A stretch of 64,000 nucleotides of DNA from Nonomuraea fuscirosea (GTDB lineage: Bacteria > Actinomycetota > Actinomycetes > Streptosporangiales > Streptosporangiaceae). The notes below the pieces were generated by a model, which saw only the letters and a list, made by a program, of their open reading frames with translations, had not been told where the DNA came from and did not search any database. The DNA is taken from NCBI RefSeq assembly GCF_003001935.1, contig NZ_PVNG01000034.1, forward strand, positions 1 to 64,000, written 5' to 3'. Positions 1-8,413 of this stretch are shown here, piece after piece. The first letter of the stretch is position 1. Every line of letters starts with the position of its first letter. The position numbers and the translations under genes were made by a program.

Positions 1-88
1 GGTTACATTCCGAACCCGGAAGTTAAGCTTCTCTGCGCCGATGGTACTGCACTCGGGAGGGTGTGGGAGAGTAGGTCACCGCCGGACA
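1..88 (+). rRNA. rrf: 5S ribosomal RNA, 3' part
   Basis: The window opens inside a 5S rRNA. The stretch with CCGAACCCGGAAGTTAAGC, the GATGGTACTGC segment and the closing GGGAGAGTAGGTCACCGCC are the conserved middle and 3' parts of bacterial 5S RNA. The first 30 or so bases lie outside the window. A strong terminator follows, so this is the end of an rrn operon. Confidence 0.95.
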
Positions 89-99
89 ATCTTTCATGG

Positions 100-135
100 A
101 GAGGGTTCCGACGCTTCACAGCGTCGGGGCCCTCT
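100..135 (+). terminator. rrn operon terminator
   Basis: A perfect or near-perfect 16-bp stem (100-115 with 120-135) closes on a 4-base loop (TCAC). It starts about 12 bases after the 5S 3' end and is followed by TCTTG. This is the expected Rho-independent terminator of the ribosomal RNA operon. Confidence 0.85.
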
Positions 136-250
136 TCTTGCATTTCCGGACAATGGCTGTGGGATCAATAGCCGGTGTGGTCGTTGTGTCGGCCGGTCAT
201 GGTCTCGGCCAGAACCTTGACGAAGAGTCGGGCGATGACGCAGCTTGGTC

Positions 251-377
251 GGAGCCCGGAGCCCGGAGCCCGGAGCCCGGAGCCCGGAGCCCGGAGCCCG
301 GAGCCCGGAGCCCGGAGCCCGGAGCCCGGAGCCCGGAGCCCGGAGCCCGGAGCCCGGAGCCCGGAGCCCGGAGCCCG
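251..377. repeat. Heptamer tandem repeat (GGAGCCC)n
   Basis: About 18 near-perfect copies of the 7-bp unit GGAGCCC run without interruption. Seven is not a multiple of three, so every frame reads through it as a 7-residue peptide repeat, which produces spurious open frames. The - strand reads (GGGCTCC)n, three Gs with four-base spacers, a pattern able to form G-quadruplexes. It lies between the rrn terminator and a decayed gene. Confidence 0.95.
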
Positions 378-459
378 ATAACTGGGGCCGATTGGTGGTC
401 GTGTCGCTCGCGTAGCAGGTGCGGCACTGTTGCTTCGGAGAACACGGGCAATCCCACGA

Positions 460-1117
460 TCACTCGCCGTTCTCGGTGCTGCGGAGACCTGGGCCTCCCA
501 TGTGGCCGCCGGAGCGCCGTGGCGTGAAGTTGTAGAAGGTTCCGGTCCCGTAGGCGATCTGGATGCTCCGCATCGCCGGTCGCGCCGCCGCCAGGTACGC
601 CCCCATCGGCGTTCCAGTCGGTGACTGAGGTCTGGGTATGCGGGTTGCCCGTGAGGATCAGCGTCGGATCGCTGTGCGCGTCCAGGATCCTCCGTGCCAT
701 CGCGGCGTCTCGCTGCGACCAGTCGGATGTGGTCGCCGGCCCGTCGAACAGATGATTTGCACCCCCTTCCTGGCTTTGAGCACCGCGAAGTGCCGGGCGG
801 TGATCCTGCCGTCACCTGTCCATCACAGCGGATGGTCGAGCCCTCCCTGTGTCGTGAGGTACGCGTTGAGTTCCGGTTTGAGCTGCTCCGGCCACTCCAG
901 TGCGAGCGTGGTGACGCGCAGCGCTCGCATGAGGCCCTGGACGATCAGGGGGTTCTCCTGGACACCGTGCAGTGGCAGCCCGGACTCGGTGAGCGATCGT
1001 GCCGCCAGGTCGAGGGACTTCACCTCGACGAGCAGGTTGAAGCTCCGCGTGTCGAACTCGTCGACAGCCAGCCGGTGCCCGTCCATGGCGTCGATTGCCG
1101 GCTTGGCATCACAGTGA
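460..1117 (-). pseudogene. Decayed conserved gene, family not recognised
   Basis: Protein-like sequence runs on the - strand in pieces. A first piece (about 1117-826, containing VTTLALEWPEQL) ends at an in-frame TGA at 825-823. The same frame continues past the stop (RITARHFAVLKARKG), then shifts near 755 to a frame reading SDWSQRDAAMARRILDAH and TLILTGNPHTQT. It shifts again near 605 to one reading IQIAYGTGTFYNF and stops at 462-460. One stop plus two frameshifts indicate a dead gene. The overall look, with a GN.HT motif near the middle, suggests a conserved actinobacterial hypothetical, but I cannot name the family. Confidence 0.6.
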
Positions 1118-1247
1118 TCGCGCCTGCCCCGCGGTGCAACGAATTTGTTCCGAGGGGTGGGGGTGACCTCGGCCGAGGCAGCTCGCTGGGGAGAACGGGC
1201 TGTCGTCGCACTAGCGGCGTGTCAGTGGATGTCGTGATAATGATCAC

Positions 1248-2579
1248 GTGGTCACGGTTGTGGCGAAGGCGGTACTGCGGCTGGTCGTCGTGCTCGCCTT
1301 TGTCCTGCCGCTGGCGCTGGCGCTGGGGAACAGGTCGCAGGAGCCGGCCGGGATCAGCGTCGCCGCCGTGCCCAGGGCTGGGGCCACGCAAGGGTCGGTG
1401 GCCGAGGTTGGAGCGCCGCCTGGTGGGGCGCCCGAGAGAGCCGGAGCGTCGCCTGGTGCGGCGTCCGAGACGGCCAGAGCGATGCCTCGCGCGGCCAGAA
1501 CTACGCGAGGTGCGGTGTCGGGGCCCGAGAGGGCGGGTGCGGCGCGTCATGCGGTACCGGGATCCGAGCTGGGTCCGGGGACGGGATCCGAGCTGGGTCC
1601 GGCACAGAAGTCAGAGCTGGGCCCAGGCAAGGCAGCCGGGAATGGGGTCGCCAGGTTGGGTACGGGAAGTCTCGCCAGGTTTGGTGCGAGCGGTCTCGCC
1701 GGGCTGGGCGTCAGCAGCCTCGCCGAGATCGGCGTGGGCGGTCTGGGCAGGGTTGGCGTGGGTGGCCTGGGCGACGCTTATGCGGGCGGTCAGGGCAATG
1801 CGGTCGTGGCGAGTGTCGGCAGGGAGGCCGTGTCGCCTGTGTCGGCCAAGCGGGTCTCGGCGCGGTTGGATCGCTTTCTGCGGGGACGGCCGGGGCCGGT
1901 CAGCGCCATGGTGAAGGATCTGGCGACCGGGCGGGTGTACCGGTATCACGCCGGCGAACGGCTGATCACCGCCAGCACGGCCAAGGTACAGATCCTCATG
2001 GCGTTGCTGCTGCGTACCCCGTGGAAGAGGTTGCCGGCGGAGGTGAAGCGGGACGCGGAGAGGATGATCCGCTACAGCGACAACCACGCCGCGGACCGGT
2101 TGTGGACGCGGATCGGCGGGGCGGAGGGGTTCAACCGGGCGGGCAGGCGGCTCGGGTTGAAGGACACGGTGGGCGTGCCGGGGCAGTGCGTCGATCTCTA
2201 CTGCTGGGGGATCACCAGGACGTCCGTCGACGACCAGGTCAGGCTCATGACGGCGCTGGTGTCCGGTAAGAGCCCGCTCAGGGCGGGTGACCGCGCGCAC
2301 GTGCGCAAGCTCATGGGCGAGGTGGTCGACGGGCAGAACTGGGGCGTCAGCGCCGCCGCCTGCGACGGGGAGCGGGCGGCGTTGAAGAACGGCTGGCTCA
2401 AGCGGGTCTCCACCAAGCGCTGGGCCACGATCAGCGTGGGGCTGATCAGGGACGGCGACGGGCGCGACTACGCGCTCGCCGTGCTCACCGAGGGCAGCCC
2501 CGAGGTGGAGGCCGGCATAGCGACGGTCGAGGGCGTGGTGGAGCGGATCATGCGTGACTTCCGTGACTGCCCGGCGTGA
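1248..2579 (+). CDS. Secreted class A beta-lactamase-fold serine hydrolase
   Basis: The 443-residue protein starts at a GTG and has a signal-like N-terminus (hydrophobic residues about 8-26). A long low-complexity linker follows (about 30-205), rich in Gly/Ala/Arg with short peptide repeats such as SELGPG and GLGVGGLG-like units. The C-terminal 230 residues carry the three active-site signatures of penicillin-interacting hydrolases: STAK (Ser243, Lys246), SDN (277-279) and KNG (380-382). It probably acts outside the membrane on a beta-lactam or peptidoglycan-like substrate. Whether it hydrolyses antibiotics cannot be read from sequence. Its 3' end overlaps the convergent response-regulator gene by 32 bp. 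Confidence 0.8.
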   Translation: MVTVVAKAVLRLVVVLAFVLPLALALGNRSQEPAGISVAAVPRAGATQGSVAEVGAPPGGAPERAGASPGAASETARAMPRAARTTRGAVSGPERAGAARHAVPGSELGPGTGSELGPAQKSELGPGKAAGNGVARLGTGSLARFGASGLAGLGVSSLAEIGVGGLGRVGVGGLGDAYAGGQGNAVVASVGREAVSPVSAKRVSARLDRFLRGRPGPVSAMVKDLATGRVYRYHAGERLITASTAKVQILMALLLRTPWKRLPAEVKRDAERMIRYSDNHAADRLWTRIGGAEGFNRAGRRLGLKDTVGVPGQCVDLYCWGITRTSVDDQVRLMTALVSGKSPLRAGDRAHVRKLMGEVVDGQNWGVSAAACDGERAALKNGWLKRVSTKRWATISVGLIRDGDGRDYALAVLTEGSPEVEAGIATVEGVVERIMRDFRDCPA

Positions 2580-3273
2580 CCAGCCGGTAGCCGACGCCGC
2601 GTACGGTCTGGATGAGCTGGTCGTCCTCGTCGCCCAGGCGTGCGCGCAGGCGTTTGACGTGCACGGCGATGGTGTTCGTCGAGGTGTTGGCGGCGGCGTG
2701 CCAGACGTGGCGCATGATCTGTTCGCGGGTGACCGTGCGGTCGGCGTTGCGCATCAGGTACTGGAGCAGCTCGAATTCGCGCAGCGGCAGGTGTACGGCG
2801 CGCCCGGCCACGCGTACCTGGTAGGCCTGGATGTCCAGCTCGACCCCGCCGACGGCCAGGACCTTGCGTGACTCGGGGGAGGCGGCCTGGATGAACGGCA
2901 GCAGTTCCGGCGCCCGGTAGGGCCTGGCGACGCAGGCGGCCGCCCCGGCGGCGAGGGCGCGCAGTGCCTGCTCGGCGTGCCCCTCGCCGACGCCGAGCAG
3001 CACCGGTACGGCGCGCGCCAGCCGTACCGCGCGGACGAACTCGACCGCGTCGATGACCGGCAGCATGGCCGAGACGAGTACCACGTCCGGGCTGAGGGCT
3101 CCAGCCTGCAGCAGCCCTTGTGCGCCGTCGGGCGCCCCTGTGACGGCCACGCCCTCCAGTTCGAGAGCCGTGGCCACGTCTTCCACGACCGAGTTGTCCG
3201 GGTCGGCGATGAGCAGCACGGGCTTGGTCCTCGTGTCCCCGTTCATCGTGGATGCCGCCTGCTGTCGGGTCAT
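2548..3273 (-). CDS. OmpR/PhoB-family response regulator with degenerate receiver
   Basis: The 241-residue protein has an N-terminal CheY-like receiver (about 18-130) and a C-terminal winged-helix DNA-binding domain (about 140-235, ending with the TVRGVGYRL signature). The receiver is atypical. The phospho-acceptor Asp is Ser68 (VLVSAMLP where families read LLDxMLP), the conserved Lys is Arg117 (ARPY) and the switch Thr is Gly94. Canonical phosphorylation therefore looks impossible. The ATG at 3273 overlaps the pstB stop as ATGA, so it is translationally coupled to pstSCAB and probably regulates phosphate or envelope genes without a phosphorelay. A second in-frame ATG lies at 3246. Confidence 0.85.
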   Translation of the reverse strand: MTRQQAASTMNGDTRTKPVLLIADPDNSVVEDVATALELEGVAVTGAPDGAQGLLQAGALSPDVVLVSAMLPVIDAVEFVRAVRLARAVPVLLGVGEGHAEQALRALAAGAAACVARPYRAPELLPFIQAASPESRKVLAVGGVELDIQAYQVRVAGRAVHLPLREFELLQYLMRNADRTVTREQIMRHVWHAAANTSTNTIAVHVKRLRARLGDEDDQLIQTVRGVGYRLVTPGSHGSHA

Positions 3274-4049
3274 CAGCCGAAGCGCCCCGTGATGTAGTCC
3301 TCCGTGGCCTTCTCCGAGGGGTTGGTGAACATGCGGGAGGTCTCGTCCATCTCGATGACCTTGCCGGGTTTGCCCTGCTCGGCCAGGTTGAAGAACGCGG
3401 TCCTGTCGCTGACGCGGGCCGCCTGCTGCATGTTGTGGGTGACGATGACGATGGTGAACTCGTCCTTGAGCTTGGCCATCAGGTCCTCGATGGCCAGGGT
3501 GGAGATGGGGTCGAGGGCCGAGCACGGCTCGTCCATCAGCAGGACCTGCGGTTTGACCGCGATGGCGCGGGCGATGCAGAGCCGCTGCTGCTGTCCGCCG
3601 GACAGGCCGGCGCCGGGCTTGTTGAGGCGGTCCTTGACCTCGTTCCAGAGGTTGGCGCCCTTGAGCGACTCCTCGACGATGGCGTCCGTCTGTGCCTTGC
3701 TGACGCGGCCGTTGAGGCGCAGGCCCGCGGCCACGTTCTCGTAGATGGACATCGTCGGGAACGGGTTGGGGCGCTGGAAGACCATGCCGATCATCCGGCG
3801 GACGGAGACGGGCTCGACGGTGCCGGCGTACAGGTCCTCGCCGTCGAGCAGCACCTTGCCGTCCACGCGGGCGCCGGGGATCACCTCGTGCATGCGGTTG
3901 AGCGTGCGCAGGAACGTCGACTTGCCGCATCCGGACGGGCCGATGAACGCGGTGATCGAGCGGGGTTCGATGGTCATGGACACGTCCTCGATCGCCTTGT
4001 GCGAGCCGTAGTACGCGTCGAGACCCGAGACCTGGATCTGCTTGGACAT
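3273..4049 (-). CDS. pstB: Phosphate ABC transporter ATP-binding protein PstB
   Basis: This 258-residue ATPase energises high-affinity phosphate import through PstA and PstC. It shows the Walker A motif GPSGCGKST, the ABC signature LSGGQQQR and Walker B VLLMDEPCSALD, in the usual order and spacing for the family. The gene follows pstA by 15 bp and overlaps the next gene by one base in an ATGA junction. It is the fourth gene of pstS-pstC-pstA-pstB-regulator. Confidence 0.97.
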   Translation of the reverse strand: MSKQIQVSGLDAYYGSHKAIEDVSMTIEPRSITAFIGPSGCGKSTFLRTLNRMHEVIPGARVDGKVLLDGEDLYAGTVEPVSVRRMIGMVFQRPNPFPTMSIYENVAAGLRLNGRVSKAQTDAIVEESLKGANLWNEVKDRLNKPGAGLSGGQQQRLCIARAIAVKPQVLLMDEPCSALDPISTLAIEDLMAKLKDEFTIVIVTHNMQQAARVSDRTAFFNLAEQGKPGKVIEMDETSRMFTNPSEKATEDYITGRFG

Positions 4050-4064
4050 TGTGCTGATAACCCC

Positions 4065-4940
4065 CTATCGGCCCCTGGCGGGCGAGCGCCACCAGGCGAT
4101 CAGGCGCGCCACCAGGTTGAGCAGCATGACGATCAGGATGAGTGTGAGGGCGCCGGTCCACGCCCGGTCGACGGCGGTGTCGTTGGGGCGGGCCGCCTGG
4201 TCGAAGACGAACAGCGGCAGGCCCATCTGCGGCCCGGTGAACGGGTCGTTGTTGATGGAGTTGGTGAAGAACACCGTCATCAGCAGCGGCGCCGTCTCGC
4301 CCGCGACGCGGGCCACGGCCAGCATGACGCCGGTGACGATGCCGGTGAACGCGGTCGGCAGCACCACCCGCAGGATGGTGCGCCACTTGGGCACGCCCAG
4401 CGCGTACGAGGCCTCGCGCAGGTCGACCGGCACCAGCCGGAGCATCTCCTCGGCCGACCTGACCACGGTCGGCATCATCAGGATCGACAGCGCGAGCGCG
4501 CCCGCCCAGCCGGAGTAGGAGAAGCCGAGGAACAGGATCCAGAACGCCAGCACGAACAGGCCGGCGACGACGGAGGGGACGCCGGTCATGACGTCCACGA
4601 AGAAGCTGATGGCTCGGCTGAGCCGGCCGTTGTTGCCGTATTCGACCAGGTAGATGGCGGTGAACAGGCCGATCGGCACCGAGATGACCGAGGCGAGCAG
4701 GACCTGTTCGAGGGTGCCGACGATGGCGTGGTAGGCGCCGCCGCCGACGTCCCTGGCGCCGATGCCGTTCATGGAGTGGGTGAGGAACTCCACGTCGAAC
4801 CGGGACATTCCATTGGAGATCACCAGCCAGAGCACCGAGACGAGCGGCACCACGGCGAGTGCGAACGCCAGATAGACCAGGCCCTGGACGACCCGGTCCT
4901 TGATCCGGCGGCTGGTGGAGATGTGTTGGATCGCGGTCAT
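4065..4940 (-). CDS. pstA: Phosphate ABC transporter permease PstA
   Basis: The 291-residue integral membrane protein has about six hydrophobic segments and the inner-membrane-component loop EASYALGVPKWRTI, which contacts PstB. The start is the ATG at 4940, which overlaps the pstC stop codon (ATGA). This coupling is common within pst operons. It forms the membrane channel together with PstC. Confidence 0.96.
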   Translation of the reverse strand: MTAIQHISTSRRIKDRVVQGLVYLAFALAVVPLVSVLWLVISNGMSRFDVEFLTHSMNGIGARDVGGGAYHAIVGTLEQVLLASVISVPIGLFTAIYLVEYGNNGRLSRAISFFVDVMTGVPSVVAGLFVLAFWILFLGFSYSGWAGALALSILMMPTVVRSAEEMLRLVPVDLREASYALGVPKWRTILRVVLPTAFTGIVTGVMLAVARVAGETAPLLMTVFFTNSINNDPFTGPQMGLPLFVFDQAARPNDTAVDRAWTGALTLILIVMLLNLVARLIAWWRSPARGR

Positions 4941-5917
4941 GCGCCGGCCCTCGCGTACTCCTTGCGGCGGTTGATGATCAGCCGCGCGCCCATGTTGACC
5001 AGCAGGGTGATGACGAACAGCACCAGGCCGGAGGCGATCAGCGCGCCCCGGCCGATCTGGGTGGCCTCGCCGAAACCGTTGGCGATGTTCGCGGCGATGC
5101 TGTTGGCGTGCGGGGTGAGGATCTCGAAGGTGATGTCGAACGTGGCGGGGAAGATCAGCGCGACCGCGATGGTCTCGCCCATGGCGCGGCCGAGGCCGAG
5201 CATGGCGGCGCTGATGACGCCCGGCCGGCCGAACGGCAGCACGGCCATCCTGATCATCTCCCAGCGGGTGGCGCCGAGGGCGAGCGCCGCCTCCTCGTTC
5301 ATCTTGGGAGCTTGGAGGAACACCTCGCGGGAGATGGCGGCGATGATCGGCAGGATCATGATGGCCAGCACGATCGATCCGGCGACCATGGTCTTGCCGC
5401 CGATGGCGCCTTCGCCGGCGAACAGCGGGAACCAGCCGAGGTGCTCGTTGAGCCACTGCGACGGCGTCCTGATCAGCGGGACCAGGAACGCGAGGCCCCA
5501 CAGTCCGTACACGACGCTGGGCACGGCGGCGAGCAGGTCGATCAGGTAGCCGAGCGGCGCGGCCAGTTTGCGCGGCGCGTAGTGCGAGATGAACAGGGCC
5601 ACGCCGACGGCGATCGGGGTGGCGATGACGAGCGCGAGCGCGGAGCTGAGCACGGTGCCGAAGGCCAGGGCGGCGATGCCGAAGACCTGTTGCCCGTTGG
5701 GGTCCCAGGTGAGCTCCGTGAAGAAGTTCGCCTGGTTGGCCCGCAGGGCCGGGATCGCCTCGCCGATGAGGAACACGGCGATGGCCGCCATGATCGCCAG
5801 CAGGACGACGCCCGCTCCCGTGGCCAGGAAGCGGAACAGGCCTTCACCGTGGCTGCGCCGCGAGGCGGACCGGCTCGTGGCCGGCCCGCCGTCACGGGTG
5901 CGTACGTTGGTCGCCAT
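4937..5917 (-). CDS. pstC: Phosphate ABC transporter permease PstC
   Basis: The 326-residue permease has a cytoplasmic N-terminus of about 30 residues rich in Arg and Ser, then about six membrane segments and the EAA-like coupling loop EEAALALGATRWEMI. It pairs with PstA. The gene begins 6 bp after the pstS stop, so it is cotranscribed with pstS. Confidence 0.96.
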   Translation of the reverse strand: MATNVRTRDGGPATSRSASRRSHGEGLFRFLATGAGVVLLAIMAAIAVFLIGEAIPALRANQANFFTELTWDPNGQQVFGIAALAFGTVLSSALALVIATPIAVGVALFISHYAPRKLAAPLGYLIDLLAAVPSVVYGLWGLAFLVPLIRTPSQWLNEHLGWFPLFAGEGAIGGKTMVAGSIVLAIMILPIIAAISREVFLQAPKMNEEAALALGATRWEMIRMAVLPFGRPGVISAAMLGLGRAMGETIAVALIFPATFDITFEILTPHANSIAANIANGFGEATQIGRGALIASGLVLFVITLLVNMGARLIINRRKEYARAGA

Positions 5918-5923
5918 GGGTGG

Positions 5924-7030
5924 TCAGGAGATCGCCTCGACGGCGGTCCGGACCTTCGTCAGCAGTGTGCCCGCGAGCGGGGCGTAGCCCAGCTCCTTGA
6001 GCGCTGCCTGGCCCTCGTCGCTGGCGGTGTAGGTGAGGAAGCTCTTGACGATCTGCTGCTCCTCGGCGGGCAGGCCCTTCTCGCAGGTGATCTCGTACGT
6101 CACCAGGACGATCGGGTAGGCGCCCGCGGTCTTGGTGGCGTAGTCGATCGACAGGGCGAGGTCGTTGCCGGTGCCCTTGATCTCGGCGGACTCGACCGTC
6201 TTGGCCGCGCTCTCCGGGGTGAGCTCGACGAACTCGCCGGCGCCGTTGGCCACCTTCGCCTTCTGCAGCGAGGAGTTCTCGGCGTAGGAGAGCTCGACGT
6301 AGCTGATCGCGCCCTCGGTGTCCTTGACCGAGGAGGCGATGCCGTCGGAGCCCTTGGCGCCCTGGCCCTTGGCCTCGGCCGGCCACGCCTTCGCCGGCTC
6401 GTGCGGCCACTCGGCGGTGGCCTTGAGGAACTTGGTGAAGTTGTCGCTGGTGCCCGACTCGTCCGAGCGGTGGAAGGCCTGGATCGGGGTGGCGGGCAGC
6501 TTCGCGTCGGGGTTGTCGGCCTTGATGGCGGCGTCGTCCCACTTGGTGATCGTGCTGTTGAAGATGCCGCCGAGCGTCTTGGGCGACAGCTGCAGCCCTT
6601 CGACGCCGGGCAGGTTGTAGACGACCGCGACGGGGCCGGTCACCATGGGGATGTTGATCGCCTTGCCGGTCTTGCACCGGGCGTCGGCCTGCGCGGGCTC
6701 GTCGTCCTTCAGCGCCGAGTCGGAGCCGGCGAAGGCGACCGTACCCTGGATGAACGCCTGCACGCCCGCGCCCGAGCCGCTGGGCTGGTAGTTGAGGGTG
6801 ACACCGGGGTTGGCGGCCGTGAAGTTCTTCGTCCACTCGGTGATCGCGTTGGCCTGGGCCGAGGAGCCCGCGGCGTTGATCGAGCCGCTCAGAGCGTTGT
6901 CGTTGCCCGCGGCGGCGGGCGCGCTGGCGGAGCTGGTGCCCGCGGCTCCCGCATTGTTGTCTGTGCCGCACGCAGCGAGCGAGAGCGCGCCGACGACGGC
7001 GACGGCGGCGAGCCGGCCTGCATACTTCAC
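5924..7030 (-). CDS. pstS: Phosphate-binding lipoprotein PstS
   Basis: The 368-residue extracellular phosphate receptor begins with a lipoprotein signal peptide whose lipobox LAAC puts the acylated Cys near residue 21. A Ser/Ala/Asn-rich tether follows. The SGSGAGVQAFI and SDESGTSDNF segments are the phosphate-binding loops of the PstS family. It is the first gene of the pst operon and is preceded by a clear PHO box, so it should be induced by phosphate starvation through PhoP. Confidence 0.97.
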   Translation of the reverse strand: MKYAGRLAAVAVVGALSLAACGTDNNAGAAGTSSASAPAAAGNDNALSGSINAAGSSAQANAITEWTKNFTAANPGVTLNYQPSGSGAGVQAFIQGTVAFAGSDSALKDDEPAQADARCKTGKAINIPMVTGPVAVVYNLPGVEGLQLSPKTLGGIFNSTITKWDDAAIKADNPDAKLPATPIQAFHRSDESGTSDNFTKFLKATAEWPHEPAKAWPAEAKGQGAKGSDGIASSVKDTEGAISYVELSYAENSSLQKAKVANGAGEFVELTPESAAKTVESAEIKGTGNDLALSIDYATKTAGAYPIVLVTYEITCEKGLPAEEQQIVKSFLTYTASDEGQAALKELGYAPLAGTLLTKVRTAVEAIS

Positions 7031-7100
7031 GGTTGGGTCCTCCCACTTGGTCCTTAGTCGCCTCGAAAGCTATGCAGCGAAGGTGACTCAGACCCCCCAA

Positions 7101-7122
7101 CGAGGGTGAACGTTCGGTGAAC
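7101..7122 (-). promoter_or_regulatory. PHO box upstream of pstS
   Basis: On the - strand two adjacent 11-base direct repeats read GTTCACCGAAC (7122-7112) and GTTCACCCTCG (7111-7101). This matches the known Streptomyces PhoP-binding unit, a conserved GTTCACC plus four looser bases. The box lies 71-92 bases upstream of the pstS start. A related GGTCACCCTCA lies on the + strand at 7129-7139, so the divergent phosphatase gene may respond too. Confidence 0.85.
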
Positions 7123-7138
7123 GCACCAGGTCACCCTC

Positions 7139-7624
7139 ATGATGGGAGCTATGACTTATCGCGTATGCGTGGTGTGCATGGGGAACATCTGCCGTTCGCC
7201 GATGGCCGAGGTCGTGCTGCGGCGGACGCTCGAGAACCGCGGTCTGGGCGGGCTTGTGACCGTCGAGAGCGCGGGGACCGGCGGGTGGCACGCCGGTGAT
7301 CCCATGGACGAGCGCGCTCTGGAGATCCTCACCAGGAACGGCTACGACGGGTCGGCGCACCGGGCCCGGCAGTTCACCAAGGACTGGTTCGACCGGTACG
7401 ACCTCGTTCTGGCGATGGACCGGGACAACCTGTCCAATCTGCGCAAGCTGGCTCCGGCCGGGGTGGAGGTGCGGTTGTTCCGCTCGTTCGATCCGGCGGC
7501 GGAGGAGGGGGCCGAGGTGCCGGATCCGTACTACGGGGGCAGTGAGGGGTTCGAGGAGGTGCTCTTGCTGGTGCGGGACGCCTCGGAGGGGGTGGCCGAG
7601 CACATCGCGGAGGAGCTCGGCTGA
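7139..7624 (+). CDS. Low-molecular-weight protein tyrosine phosphatase
   Basis: The protein of up to 161 residues carries the P-loop CMGNICRSP (C-x5-R) near the N-terminus and the DPYYG acid-loop motif near residue 125. These are the signatures of cytoplasmic LMW-PTPs such as PtpA. Its targets cannot be inferred. The first ATG is at 7139; an internal ATG at 7151 would begin MTYRVCVV, closer to family N-termini, but the purines in front of it are very near. The gene diverges from pstS and overlaps the next gene by one base, so the two form an operon. Confidence 0.92.
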   Translation: MMGAMTYRVCVVCMGNICRSPMAEVVLRRTLENRGLGGLVTVESAGTGGWHAGDPMDERALEILTRNGYDGSAHRARQFTKDWFDRYDLVLAMDRDNLSNLRKLAPAGVEVRLFRSFDPAAEEGAEVPDPYYGGSEGFEEVLLLVRDASEGVAEHIAEELG

Positions 7625-8409
7625 TGCGGATCACCGATGATCTCGGGGCGTCGCACGGGTGGCGGCTCCGGCGTGGCGTGCTGGACGACGGGCGCGAGGT
7701 GTTCGCCAAGAACGGGACCGCGTCCGAGGTCTTCGCGGCGGAGGCCGCCGGGCTGCGCTGGCTGGGCGAGGCCATCGCCGTGCCCGAGGTGATCGAGGTG
7801 GGTCCCGACCGGCTCGTGCTGTCCTGGGTACGCCAGGAGCCGCCGTCCGCCGGGGCCGCCGAGCGGTTCGGGCGGGCGCTGGCACGGTTGCATCGTGCCG
7901 GGGCGGAGAGCTTCGGGGCGCCGTGGCCGGGGTTCATCGCCGAGCTGCCGATGGACAATTCGCCCGCCTCTGACTGGCCGTCCTTCTACGGGGAGCGGCG
8001 GGTACTGCCGTTCCTGCGGCTGGCCCGGCTGCCCGCGGCGGACGTGGCGCTGGTCGAGCGGGTTGTGGACCGCCTGGCCGAGGTCTCGGGGCCCGCGGAG
8101 GGGCCCGCCCGGATCCACGGTGACCTGTGGAGCGGGAACGTGCTGTGGTCGGGCGGGGGCGGGGTGCTGATCGATCCCGCGGCGCACGGCGGGCACCGGG
8201 AGACCGACCTGGCCATGCTCGACCTGTTCGGGCTGCCCTACCTGGATCGGATGCTGGGGGCCTACCGCGAGGAGTGGCCGCCGGCGGAGGGGTGGCGGGA
8301 GCGGGTGCCGCTGCATCAGCTGCATCCGCTGCTCGTGCATGTGGTGCTGTACGGGGGCGGGTATCGGGAGAGCTTGATGAACGCGGTGCGGCGGGTGCTG
8401 GCGCTGTGA
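7624..8409 (+). CDS. Fructosamine kinase-family protein
   Basis: The 261-residue protein belongs to the fructosamine/ketosamine-3-kinase branch of the protein-kinase-like fold. It has the catalytic-loop motif HGDLWSGNVLW near residue 165 and the metal-binding IDPAAHGGHRETDLAM just after. Family members phosphorylate ketosamines on glycated proteins or small molecules and so promote deglycation. The substrate here is unknown. Its ATG overlaps the stop of the phosphatase gene (TGATG), suggesting coupled translation. Confidence 0.88.
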   Translation: MRITDDLGASHGWRLRRGVLDDGREVFAKNGTASEVFAAEAAGLRWLGEAIAVPEVIEVGPDRLVLSWVRQEPPSAGAAERFGRALARLHRAGAESFGAPWPGFIAELPMDNSPASDWPSFYGERRVLPFLRLARLPAADVALVERVVDRLAEVSGPAEGPARIHGDLWSGNVLWSGGGGVLIDPAAHGGHRETDLAMLDLFGLPYLDRMLGAYREEWPPAEGWRERVPLHQLHPLLVHVVLYGGGYRESLMNAVRRVLAL

Positions 8410-8413
8410 GCGG

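Noticed and set aside
2548..4386. A single 612-residue protein joining the regulator with sequence upstream
   Set aside because: The upstream part is the wrong-frame reading of pstB and pstA. The regulator starts at 3273 in an ATGA overlap with pstB.
3252..5549. 765-residue + strand frame opposite the pst genes
   Set aside because: It is the complement of pstB, pstA and pstC, rich in Gly/Asp/Arg and without any family motif.
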